Origin: Chrysoporthe austroafricana
Lineage: Eukaryota > Ascomycota > Sordariomycetes > Diaporthales > Cryphonectriaceae
Reading direction: 5' to 3'
Length of the DNA: 64,000 nucleotides
NCBI GenBank assembly: GCA_001051155.2
Contig: JYIP02000004.1
Coordinates: 2,226,383-2,290,382 of the forward strand
A program made the translations under genes and the position numbers. Positions 1 through 9,613 of the stretch are shown piece by piece. The notes below the pieces were generated by a model. It worked only from the letters and a program-made list of their open reading frames with translations, had not been told where the DNA came from and ran no database searches. Numbering within the stretch: the stretch's first letter is position 1; each line of letters opens with the position of its first letter.

Positions 1-51
1 TGCACGAAAGTCAGCAGAGCCAGTTCCGGATAATGTCAAGAGTGGCCGTAC

Positions 52-450
52 TATCTGCGCTGCCGGAAAGGAGCCTCTCCATCGGTATCCTCCCACTCTG
101 TTGATTTTTGACCAGGCAAGTAGATGAGCCCACGCGACACACCGAGGTTCTCCTTGACCTTGTACGCATGAAGCTTTGCTGAGATTGAGAGTCAGCACCA
201 GCACCTGCACACCCTGAGGCGAGCTATCAACTAACCAGGATACTTGTCGGATTCACTAGGTTGAGAGGGCTTGAGCTCCTTATCTATGTCCTCTGCTTCA
301 TGAAGCCGGACCTCGATCGAGCTTGAACGAAGATTAGCAAGATGATGTCCGCGCGAATGTGTTATGAGGGCGGGGACACCTAGTGGGTATGGCTTACATG
401 GCGTCGAACTCGTCGATGTCGACCAGCTGGAGGTTGATTACGTTCTCCAT
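52..450 (-). CDS. Xaa-Pro aminopeptidase (PEPP-type), 5' end only
   Basis: Metallo-aminopeptidase of the M24B family that removes N-terminal residues preceding proline. Only the N-terminal domain is in the window. Three exons fit in phase: 450-398, 321-236 and 178-52, with donors GTAAGC, GTTAGT and GTACGG. The joined product begins MENVINLQLVDIDEFDA. It later carries YPAKLHAYKV, the family signature GLIYLPG and the block PFRQRRY, all typical of the aminopeptidase-P N-terminal domain; this recognition is from memory of the family. The next intron starts at 51 and its branch-like CTGAC lies near the left edge, so the following exon and the catalytic pita-bread domain are outside. No single reading frame here exceeds about 45 codons, so simple ORF finding misses the gene. 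The family call is firm; exact function in the cell (cytosolic peptide turnover) is inferred. Confidence 0.8.
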
Positions 451-837
451 TCTTCTGTAAGATCTATGTTGTGAGCACAAGTCGGCCACATAGGATAGAC
501 TAGCCGGTGAAGACGTGTGTAGAACGGAAAAGTTAGCATGCAGTTTATCCCATGATTGATTCCGCCACACAGTGGGTGAGAGGACGTCAAGTGAGTGGCT
601 GGATACCTAATCATCGGTGGTGGATCACAGCCCCTGGCTTCTCCAGATAACGGCCGGGTAACCGCCCGGAAGTACCTACCTACCAATGTAGTTCTTCGAA
701 CCGAACGAACATCGGCCTGGTCTTTCCACCCTACTGAAAATTACAGCCGATCTGGATTTACGCCTAGCAAACTTCTCTGGAAGGTCTAGCATTTAGCCCG
801 TCTACTTGAGGAAGCTTGTGGCACGATGGGAAAAGCA

Positions 838-880
838 CGTATCTAGGTAAGGTACGTACCTTCATAGTTACCTAGATACG
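838..880. repeat. Perfect 13-bp inverted repeat with palindromic core
   Basis: The arm CGTATCTAGGTAA (838-850) is exactly complementary to TTACCTAGATACG (868-880). The spacer begins with GGTACGTACC (851-860), itself a perfect 10-bp palindrome. The whole could extrude as a cruciform. The arms contain the TAGGTA/TACCTA motif that recurs in other gaps of the window. Function is unknown. Confidence 0.85.
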
Positions 881-919
881 AACATTCAGATCGCTGGAGG
901 CACGTCCCAATAACGATAA

Positions 920-1015
920 GTTTTCTTTTTCCTTAAAGAATTTCATAATAATAATCATAGTAAATAAATAGAAATAAAAATAAATTTACTATTGTAAGCC
1001 GATAAAAATCTTTTT

Positions 1016-1096
<81 letters not shown>

Positions 1097-1330
1097 TGTA
1101 TTGTTTGTAATATTACAGATTTTTACCCTCTAAAGGGTTACGGTTAAAACCCTTTAGCCTTTAGCCTTTAAACTATAACTTTAGAGAGTTTTACTTTTAG
1201 CTCTTAATTTTAAAAAATATTATAATTTAAGAATAGAACAATAAGTACAGTTTGAAAAAAAATTAAGCAGGGAATTCGCAAATAATCTTTAATGCTATTA
1301 TTTGGGGAGAAAAAAATCCTTATAATGCAT
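920..1330. other. AT-rich island with A35-T8-A30 homopolymer block
   Basis: This stretch is much richer in A+T and TpA steps than its surroundings. It contains an A run (about 1021-1055), a T run (1056-1063) and a second A run (1064-1093). A smaller inverted repeat, TAAAGGGTT with AACCCTTTA, lies around 1130-1160. No reading frame is open for long. The composition resembles DNA eroded by repeat-induced point mutation, but that is inference. Homopolymer lengths may be assembly artefacts. Confidence 0.6.
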
Positions 1331-1836
1331 GTAATGGCGGAATATTCTGTGGATTATGGAAATAGAGCTCCCGGCCAGAAATAAGAAGGCGCAAGTTTGG
1401 CACCAGAGCCTCGCCCTACGAAACCGTGCGTTTGCAAATACGCAACCACTGCAGACCGCATCTTCCCGTTGTTTTCTCCATACATATAACGCTGACCTGC
1501 ATGCACCCAGACGATTACACCCTCTACGAGAGGATTCGGGCTCTTCGAACTTAGACCGCTGAGGCAGAGTGCGGTCCGACAGTCAGCCGTCAGCCATCTT
1601 AGCGTCCCAACCAATTATTGTTCGAGCTTCACCTGTCGATGCAGTGGCGCAATCCTACCACCACGGTCGCTCACCCATTTCATCAATCACTGCTCTTATT
1701 CACCGTCCCGCAACTCACCCCTACAAAGACCCTCACTCTCGCAACGAACATTCTCTCTGCCAACCATCGAGAAGACTGACTCCAGGAATTTACCCGAAAA
1801 AGAGATTGTCCAACACAGCCGCTTTGTGTCGTCGTG

Positions 1837-3110
1837 ATGAACAGCAAGGCGAAGGGCGTGAGCCAGCCTGGTCAACGGCACATGGCCGACAACCTTACCG
1901 ACCAGCTAAATTCTATCGTGAGTGTTTGCCCCCAAAATGACGATGGAGGGCCCAGCTTTGCTGACTGTTCTCAACCCTCTCAAGATGGTGCAGATGGGCC
2001 GGATGATGGCAGCGCAGAAGTCGAATCCAGACCGCGCAGATCTGATCGCGATGAACTCCAGGAAGAAGATGGAGGAGGCCACAGATAGCTTCCACCAGAC
2101 CCTCGACGAGATGGAGATAGAGCTTGTAAGTCTGGCTGCGCGCCCACATCGGTGCAGAAGGACCCGGGCTGACAGACGGGCAGACAAGAGCCAAGGCCGT
2201 CCTTCTACGCGACCTCGAGACTCTACGAGAGAAGAATCAGGCGCCCCAGCAACCAGCCGCCCCGATGCAGGCACAGCCGCCAGCACCTATGGCCATCGAC
2301 CTCGGCGATCTAAAGCCGACAGGACCTGCGGTCCCCGTTGCCCCGATGATGGCCACTGGGGGGTCGCCCTTCATAGCAAGCCATGGCATCCCCAAGGCGG
2401 ACGGCAAGCCAGTCGCCCCCTTCCCCGATATGGGAGGGCCTATTGGCGCGCCCAAGCCAGCTGTCCCAGCCGCCTTCGCTCGCGCCAAGCCCCCCATCGA
2501 CCAGAAGCGGCCCCCGCCGCCGAAGCAGCCCACGCCGACCCAGACGCCCAAGCCAGCACCCAAGTCCAACCCGCCCTCAGGTCGACTCGCGAACAAGCCG
2601 AACCCCCTGGCCAACGCACAGAAGCAGGCCCCCAAGGCTCCTGCTAGCGCGCCTCCTTCTGGCTCGGCGGCGGCTCCGGCGGCGCCAGCACCTGTGGCTG
2701 CTCCTGCTCCGATGACCGTCGCGCCTCCTGCTCCGGTGGCGCCCGTGGCCGCGCCGCAGGCGCTTCCACCCGCAACAGCTCCCGCTCCTGCGGCTCCTCA
2801 GAATTCCTTCACCAACGCAACTTTCACCGTGGACTCTAGCAACAACGATACTCTGATGCAGTCGGGCAATGGCAGCATCGACCTGGACGCGATGCTCGAC
2901 ATGGACAGCTTTGGGGCCGGTGGTCCCAGCGACCCTGCCAACATGGACCTCTCTACAGACCAGGATAACGATACCGCTATGGGCGATCTGGACCATTTCT
3001 TCGACGACATGGGTGGAGGCACTACCTCCAACTTCGACGACGCGAATTTTGGCAACATGGATACTTATATGGAGATCGATGGTCTCGGCTCGCTCCAAGA
3101 CTTCGAGTAG
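1837..3110 (+). CDS. Mediator tail subunit Med2-like protein
   Basis: Probable fungal Mediator tail subunit, which would link activators to RNA polymerase II. Three exons join in phase 0: 1837-1917, 1985-2125 and 2184-3110, giving about 382 residues. The second acceptor could instead be at 1993, costing three residues. The N-terminal ~95 residues are helical. They include FHQTLDEMEIEL followed by LLRDLETLREKN, which resembles the FHxxLDxxExxL and following helix of yeast Med2. A long Pro/Ala-rich linker (about residues 95-280) follows, then an acidic Asp/Met/Phe-rich tail with repeated short motifs such as LDAMLDMDSF and DLDHFFDDM, like the activator-type tail of Med2. The start at 1837 gives the only ORF that splices cleanly; a GTG at 1834 is ignored. 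The assignment rests on short motif and architecture similarity, so another low-complexity coactivator is possible. Confidence 0.5.
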
Positions 3111-3322
3111 TGATGAACGGAAGGATTCTAGTCGAGATCGACTATATCACGGCGCAGCATGACACTGAGTATTTCTTCCCTACGAAGAGCGCCAGTCATT
3201 TGTGCCCTTCATTTTCGGCAGTTCTCATAAGGTCTGGTCGTGTTTCGTAGGGTAGAGTTCACTGCTGGGGCTTGTTCTGACCCAAGTACAATACTCCTGC
3301 ATATCCATGCTAGATACCAAAT

Positions 3323-4590
3323 CTATTCTACAGGGAAGAGAAGACCCAAGTCGTGACGCTCAAACCATTTTCTATCCTTGGCCCATGCATGCAGGATGAT
3401 ATCTCTTCCGGCCTCGAGCACGGCCAAAACCTGCTCAGCGTCACCCCATCCAGGCACCATGCTCCCGAAACCTACGAGATGTGTGCCAACATGCAGGGCA
3501 GTCCTGAAGGCGAAATTGTCATCTACGAAGCCGTACCCAGCCACAAACCCCTCGATCAACCACAAGCCTGCCTCGATGTTTTTATACAGGTACAGCTCGT
3601 AAAGCTCGGCGATCATCTGTCCTAGATCCAGCTGCGGCAACCAGAGTTGCAACATCTCCCAGTCGATGACGAACAGAGGGACTTGCTCGGATGGTTGTAT
3701 GATCTCATCGGGAAGCAGAATGCTGTCACGGTCAGAGCCTGCCCGTGATGAGAGTAGAGGTGGGTCGAGGGTTCAGGTGTCAGTCTGCTTACTTCCCGGT
3801 CCAGAAGTCTCCATGAATAGCTTGTAGGTTGTTCCTATCCTCCAACTCAGCCATCACCATGGCTATGACCTCTTCGAACACAGGCTTTGCGTCTCTTAGG
3901 AGGTCTGGATGCACGTCGGCCCGGGACAGCAAGAGGTTGTAACTGTAGTTCAGCTTGATCATATGCATCTCGGCATTCATAAGAGCGAGGGTGCGCAATT
4001 GTTCCTGCTGAGCTGGAGAAGCCGTCCAATCGTGGAAGCTGCGCAGCCAGCTGCCTAGTCCCCGACCGATCTCGACGACCCCTCGTCTCGCCGATGGGGG
4101 CGTCGAGGGCGAGAGGTGTTTGAGAGCATACGCCTTCAGGTTGACCGAGTTGGGCAGAGACTCCAAGATCTGGGTATTTGATGCCGCGTTGAACCTCAAG
4201 AGCCTAGGAGCTCGCACGCTGCAGAACCTGCTGGTCGCTGCGGGCAAGTCCTGGGCCAATTTGAGGCACTCCTTCTCAAGAACCTGGGCCATGGTATGAA
4301 CCGACAAGATTCTACTTTGGGGCGACGAGAGGGCGGGGAGAGCTGGCATAACTTACGCAACGGCTGATAGAGAGCTTCAGGGTCGACCTCGATGCACTGA
4401 AGGCCTCACCGTGCTTGACGACCACTTCATCCGTGCCATCCTCGAGCGGTTCCTCCAGTCTCCCTCGGAAGATGTAATTCGCAGTACCGCCAGACAGTGG
4501 TGTGAGTGAGCTGCAGGCGTAGCGAGTCCCATTAAGCTGCTCTGTGATCTGACGCTCGATATCATGTGCCGATGGGCTCTCCGAAGCCAT
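3323..4590 (-). CDS. Aminoglycoside phosphotransferase-fold kinase
   Basis: Small-molecule kinase of the APH/choline-kinase superfamily; the substrate in this fungal branch is not known. Three exons fit in phase: 4590-4357, 4283-3793 and 3722-3323, about 374 residues. Exon 1 carries the glycine-rich start LSGGTANYIF and a VVVKHGE strand with the ATP-binding lysine. The second intron splits the catalytic loop. Joining GGGAA with C recreates HGDFWTGNILLPDE (about residue 235), the Brenner motif with catalytic Asp and metal-binding Asn. It is followed by FVIDWE (about residue 262), the DFG-equivalent aspartate. All key residues are present, so an active enzyme is expected. Methylthioribose-kinase-like or choline-kinase-like activity are alternatives. 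It is convergent with the Med2-like gene, 212 bp away. Confidence 0.85.
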
Positions 4591-6481
4591 GCCGAACCGC
4601 TGTGATCAATGCTTTGACTGGCAAATCTTGTGAACTAGTGGCTAAGGCGGAGTTTGGGAGACGGAGGCAGGGAGATGAATCAAAGTCACTGGTAGTCTTT
4701 GGCCTACACATCATATTGCAACAATCGAGAGAAGGAGCAATCTTTTATACACCAGGCCACAAGCGTGGGAGCGGGCAGCAATACCTCGTCCGCGGCTGCC
4801 ATGCAGGCCAGATGCGATGAGTCTTTCGGCGAGATCGCCCGGCAGTGGCTGCACTAAGTTGCTGAGGTGTCGTGTCTCATTGCTCGTACACACCGGGAGA
4901 AACGGCTGCACATCCTCGCACCAACACACACGCCTGAAGCCTAACCTTTGCTGACGAGACGATGCGTCTCCTTCGCATGGGATGAGGTATTCCGCGTGGG
5001 GGCAGGGGTAATGTTTGGATTCCGGGGATCGCCCTGCCTCGGCACCTTCGGTGGTGCATCACGTCAACCAGAAACTGTATTTTTTGACGGAATGCACTCT
5101 GGATTGCGTGGTTCAGAGAGGCTCAGCCGTAGCAGCACTCTACGCATGCTTGCCAGACCCGACTCAGCGCCCACATGCCCTGGCGCGGCAGTGACTGGTT
5201 GGACAGGAGCGCGGCTACTGAGTATATCGAGAGGATAAAAATAGAAGGGGTTGGCGATCCAAATTGGGCACGGCTGCTGTTGCCCTTAACCTGGCGATTG
5301 AGCAAGCGCCGCCCGGTGCCCTCTCGTCAGCGCACGGTGGCCCATATCCCACAGAGGCAGGAGTTCCTGCGACGTGAGAGCCAGAATGGGTGTCGAGCGT
5401 CGCAAGGATGCTCGGGGGATCTGCAACACGACGATGTGGTCTCGGTAACGACACAGTACCCAGTGAGTAGGGGCCACATAAGTATTGTATTCACGAATCT
5501 CGAGGCCCGCCGGCGGTTCCCATCTCGTACATGATCTGGGTACCCCGAGGACGTGTTTCACCCCGCCGTCACCGTCGAGGGTGAAGCCACGAAACAAGTT
5601 CGTCGGGTCTTTCTGCACGCAAGTAAGCTTGAACTCGCGGCCCTGGGCTCGCGGTACCATAGTACGTATACCACGCCTACCTACGATGAGGTATCCCTGC
5701 CGCCCGCCCACATCGCGCGCATTAACGTGCCGGCTGAGGTAGTAGCGGCTGGCGAATGGAATTCTGGCGCTCTGCGCTCCCTGGAACCTCCGGGGGTCTT
5801 GGACCCTTGGAAGCGCCATCCCCACACGACCCGCTAATTTGCTCCTCAAACCTCGTGTGTCCACTGCCGCGTCCTTTCCGCTCCCAATTCCCACCGACCT
5901 CTGGGATCATGTCCGCCTCGAGTTTCAGCGTCTCCATTTCCTCCTGGCGGAGCCCTGTTGCATCGCGTTCATAAGCTTTGATTTGCCCTGATCGCCATCA
6001 ACGACCGCACCACACCACCCACCATCTCCTTGCTTCGTTTCTCCCTCGCACCCTTCGGCACGCCGACAGCCAGGACCTCAGACCGGGTTCAGTCCCCGAT
6101 GGGCTCAAGCTATGCTCTGTTCTGGTCCAGGCCCAGGCCCAGCAGGAGGAAGCCCAGTCCTATTTGACACCTTCAACCCTCGATCTGGGAACTCACATTC
6201 GTGATTTTTCCTTGAATCCCTTCCATCTCACCAGCCTTCTTTTCCTTCGCTCTCCTAGGAACCCCATCCGACACACTCTCGTTAACCAGCCACACCGTGG
6301 AAGCCGCTCTTTGATCTTTCCCTTGCTCTCTATCGCATGACGTGGAACCAGCCCCGAATCACCACGTCATCTCACTCGCCCCCTCCCCCCCTCCGAACTC
6401 TACCTCACTGCCTCGACTTCTGAAATCTTCTCCCGCGACACAACTTCTGCTCGAGTACTTTCCGTGGCGACGACGGACACC
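4591..6481. other. Intergenic between divergent genes, 5' leader region
   Basis: About 1.9 kb without a supported gene. A 202-codon minus-strand frame at 5286-5894 lacks recognisable domains and overlaps other equally long frames in GC-rich DNA, so it is not called. From about 5820 to 6480 the plus strand is rich in C and T tracts, typical of a fungal promoter and long 5' leader for the PH-domain gene. Confidence 0.5.
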
Positions 6482-7738
6482 ATGGCCGAAGTACAGGCGA
6501 GACCCGCTCCCCTGGCGGTCAGCACAGGCACCAAGAGGTCCTCGAGCAACATTGCTCCTACGTCGATCTCTCTGCCCGCGCCGAACGCGGCCTCTCGCTT
6601 CAAGAGCCAGCATACTCTCGACTCGTACTCTCCCGTCAATCAGAATGGGAGTTTTGAGTTCGACCGCGTCATTAAGAGCGGGTACCTGCAGAAGCGGGCG
6701 CAGAAGACCAAGATATGGAAGACCGTCTACTTGGTATACCGACCAAACACATTGTCCATCTATAAGGACGACAAGGAGAACAAGCTGCGGCACAAGATCT
6801 ACCTGTCAGACCTGACCGCCGTCACCTTACTCAAGGACCCCAAGCACAGGCGCGAGAACGTCTTCGGCCTTTTCACTCCATCAAAGAACCACCATCTCCA
6901 GGCGGCCGACGCGGAAGAGGCACAACAATGGGTCGACATCATCCGTCGCGACGCCAGAATAGAGGAGGAAGAGGAGGAAATGTTCTTGGCGAGCCCTATC
7001 ATCCGTCGCGACTCCTTCATGCCACCGAACTCCGCCCAGACGGACGTCGGCGCAGGTCGCATTTTACAGGACCACGACAGGTATATGTCCAGCTCCCCGG
7101 AGCCTACCGATCTGTGTATGACTGGATTTAGACCGTCCTACAATCCACGGCGACCATCTACAACTGTGGAATCGTCTGGCCTGTCAGGAAACGAGATGGC
7201 TTCATATTCCGACTTCTCGGACACAGATGTCCAACGATACCTCGGCACGTCAATCGAAAGCCTTGCTGTGCAGTCGCCTCCTGTCACCTCAGCAGGTTCC
7301 AAGCCAGGCATCTGCGCAATAAACGCCAGCCAGGTCAGTGGCCTCAATATAGAGCAAGACCCGGACCGGATTCTTTGGCAGGGCTGGCTCTGGTGGCTGC
7401 GCAGCAAGGGCGCGGTGCGCCAGTGGAAAAATTGCTGGGCTGTCCTCCGGCCTAGAAATCTGATCCTCTACAAAGATGAATCCGAATATACCGTTCAGTT
7501 CATCGTCCATATGGGCATGATTCTTAACGTGGTCGATATCGATCCGATGAGCAGAACGAAAACACACTGCCTACAAATTATCACGGAAGAAAAGAGCTTC
7601 AGATTCTGTGCCCGCGACGAAGAATCTCTGGTGAAGTGTCTAGGCGCCTTCAAGAGCCTCCTAGCTAAGAGGAAAGAACTCGAGGCCAAGATGGCCGTTA
7701 GTGGAGCCTACACAGCTGCGGCTGCAGTCGCAGCATGA
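6482..7738 (+). CDS. Protein with two pleckstrin-homology domains
   Basis: Uninterrupted 418-residue protein. The true start is ATG 6482; the frame extends upstream only to a GTG. PH domain 1 spans about residues 62-158, opening with IKSGYLQKRAQKTKIWKTVYLVY and ending in the tryptophan helix EEAQQWVDIIRRDA. It is followed by a run of glutamates. PH domain 2 spans about residues 300-400, with WQGWLWWLRS, WKNCWAVLR and a final helix EESLVKCLGAFKSLL. The middle segment (about 170-290) is Ser/Pro-rich and probably unstructured. The C-terminus is alanine-rich. PH domains usually bind phosphoinositides or proteins at membranes, so a peripheral membrane adaptor in signalling or polarity is inferred. 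The exact orthologue is not recognised. Confidence 0.85.
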   Translation: MAEVQARPAPLAVSTGTKRSSSNIAPTSISLPAPNAASRFKSQHTLDSYSPVNQNGSFEFDRVIKSGYLQKRAQKTKIWKTVYLVYRPNTLSIYKDDKENKLRHKIYLSDLTAVTLLKDPKHRRENVFGLFTPSKNHHLQAADAEEAQQWVDIIRRDARIEEEEEEMFLASPIIRRDSFMPPNSAQTDVGAGRILQDHDRYMSSSPEPTDLCMTGFRPSYNPRRPSTTVESSGLSGNEMASYSDFSDTDVQRYLGTSIESLAVQSPPVTSAGSKPGICAINASQVSGLNIEQDPDRILWQGWLWWLRSKGAVRQWKNCWAVLRPRNLILYKDESEYTVQFIVHMGMILNVVDIDPMSRTKTHCLQIITEEKSFRFCARDEESLVKCLGAFKSLLAKRKELEAKMAVSGAYTAAAAVAA

Positions 7739-8181
7739 AAATACTTATACGTCATCAAAGCATATACCCATTGAGCGAGCACTGCTATTCTGTCTTTTTT
7801 TCTGTGGAGGGGGAAGTCAGCGTCAGCATCATATTTCAGGCCGGCACTGGGATTGCCGGCAGTACGACCTCGGCGAGGGGCATGGGGAGTATTCTGGGTA
7901 AATTATCCTCTTTGTACCTAGCTTTTCGGGATGTTGCATGCGATGGCGCATGCATACCCTGTATCTACGAGCCACGAGAACGAACATTTGATACCACTTT
8001 GGACCACTTTGGACCACAATCTTCCTGCAGGTGCGGGGCCTCGCAGTGTCACCGCAGTTCAGTTCTCGGTCCGAGGCGCAGGCGGGGTGTATCTCATGCA
8101 GGTAATGGTCACTTGCACAAGCACAGCACAGAACAAATGACCCAAACAGTTCCGTGCGGCTGACGACTTGAGTAGGACGTG

Positions 8182-8224
<43 letters not shown>

Positions 8225-8411
8225 TACCGGCGCTAGATCCCTCCGAATATCAACCTACGGCCGGATGTTACTCGAGAATATTCGCTCTGTGTCAACCAAG
8301 GTGGGTAGTAGACGCGACGCAAGGCGATCCTACAGCCGCGGTNACTGGGCGAAGGAACAAACAAAAAAAAAAAAAAAAAAAAAAAAAGGGAGAGAAAAAA
8401 AAAAGAAAAAG

Positions 8412-8451
<40 letters not shown>

Positions 8452-9613
8452 GTGGATTGCCGGGCTTGATCTCCTTCCGAATCTCATCCTATGGCTGGAT
8501 GCTACTCGAGAATATTAGATCTCTGTCAACCAAGGTGGTTGGTCGGCGCGACGCAAGGCGATCCTATAGCGGCGGTCATTACCGTCGTAGTCGCACTACA
8601 ACCAGCTCTCGACCAAATTTAACAAACCTTCCAGAAGTCTACCATCCAGAGAGCCAAAGAGAACCACTGCACTAGAGTTGAGAAATGGAAACATTGACAA
8701 GCAGAATTTCATCCGCCGGGTCGTGCTACAGCAGCAACTATTCATCTGCGTCGGATTTCCGTACTATTCCAATTACGATCTCTGCGCCCACCTCCTCATA
8801 CAAACCCATCCAAAGCAGCCTCCCAATCACAGGCGGCTCGCGGCAACTGACCGCGTTACCGGGCAAATGAAGAGGTCAGGGGACGCCTGGGATATGTCAT
8901 CTGCATGCGACCTGACTACCCACCTGGCACTTTGCTAGGTGCTAGGGTGCCTATCACAGCAGCCTCCCCCTCCTTGGCCTTCCTGACCCGGCCTAGCACC
9001 TCACCGTCGCCACCCGCGTCGCTTCTTCCCGGATGGGTAGACATGGTATGTTCAATTTTGCAAGATGCAGGAACCATTATTCGACTATCTGGACAAACTT
9101 TACCGAATCAGCGCCTCGGTTACGGTGGGCGTTCTTAATGCTACCAGCAGGACAGCCGATCCCCCCTCAGTTGGGCTGTAGGTAGGCCAGGTAGGTCGCA
9201 GGTATCAAAGTTAAAAAGAGCTTCGAATCAAGAACTTGTTCAAGTGACGCCGCCAGCTGTTCTGGTTTTTTGTTCCACAGACCATCGTCTACATGCTCGG
9301 TATAGTGGTCAGGCTTGCCCTCGTTCAAGGCACGTTGGCTTGTCTGCTGCTGGCTCCGAGGTCACACACACGCCCTCGGTCATTCCAGGGCGGCAGCCAT
9401 CTGCCTTACATTATTGTTGGTGCCTCACACGGTCGAATTTATTTCTTCTTGCTGAAGAGAGCAGTCTACGAAAGGCAGAGGTGGCTTTTATTGCTCTAAC
9501 TCTTCACTCAAATCTCGACATCATACCAGCAATGCTGCCGTGAGAAGCGTACTCCCCCCCTCCAGCAGACTTATTCACACCAAACTTGCGGCCCTAGTAT
9601 TCTGACCGCACCT
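7739..9613. other. Intergenic, repeat-bearing, no gene seen
   Basis: About 1.9 kb between the PH-domain gene and the GH5 gene. It includes a poly(A)-linked tandem repeat (8181-8580) and one undetermined base at 8343. Reading frames through the A tracts encode only lysine runs. A cluster of TAGGTAGG-type motifs lies at 9178-9204. The last few hundred bases are probably the GH5 promoter. Confidence 0.55.
8181..8580. repeat. Two diverged 126-bp repeat units, each preceded by a poly(A) tract
   Basis: An A tract of about 40 (8181-8220) precedes unit 1 (8221-8346). A second, interrupted A-rich tract (about 8363-8453) precedes unit 2 (8454-8579). The units align over their whole length at roughly 80% identity; both share blocks such as TACTCGAGAATATT and GCGACGCAAGGCGATCCTA. 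Many differences are C/T or G/A. The order A-tract, unit, A-tract, unit suggests tandem duplication of a poly(A)-tailed element, read on either strand. No known family is recognised. Confidence 0.75.

Larger units (their letters stand above)
451..1836. other. Intergenic, no gene seen
   Basis: About 1.4 kb between the divergent aminopeptidase and Med2-like genes. Short open frames here have no recognisable content. It holds a 43-bp palindrome at 838-880, an AT-rich island at 920-1330, and a pyrimidine-rich stretch from about 1500 to 1830 that is probably promoter and 5' leader of the gene starting at 1837. Confidence 0.6.

Noticed and set aside
5286..5894. 202-codon minus-strand open frame
   Set aside because: No domain or signal; several opposite-strand frames overlap in the same GC-rich stretch; no splice or start context supports it.
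8179..8487. Open frames of lysine or phenylalanine runs
   Set aside because: They are translations of poly(A) tracts and contain an undetermined base; not genes.
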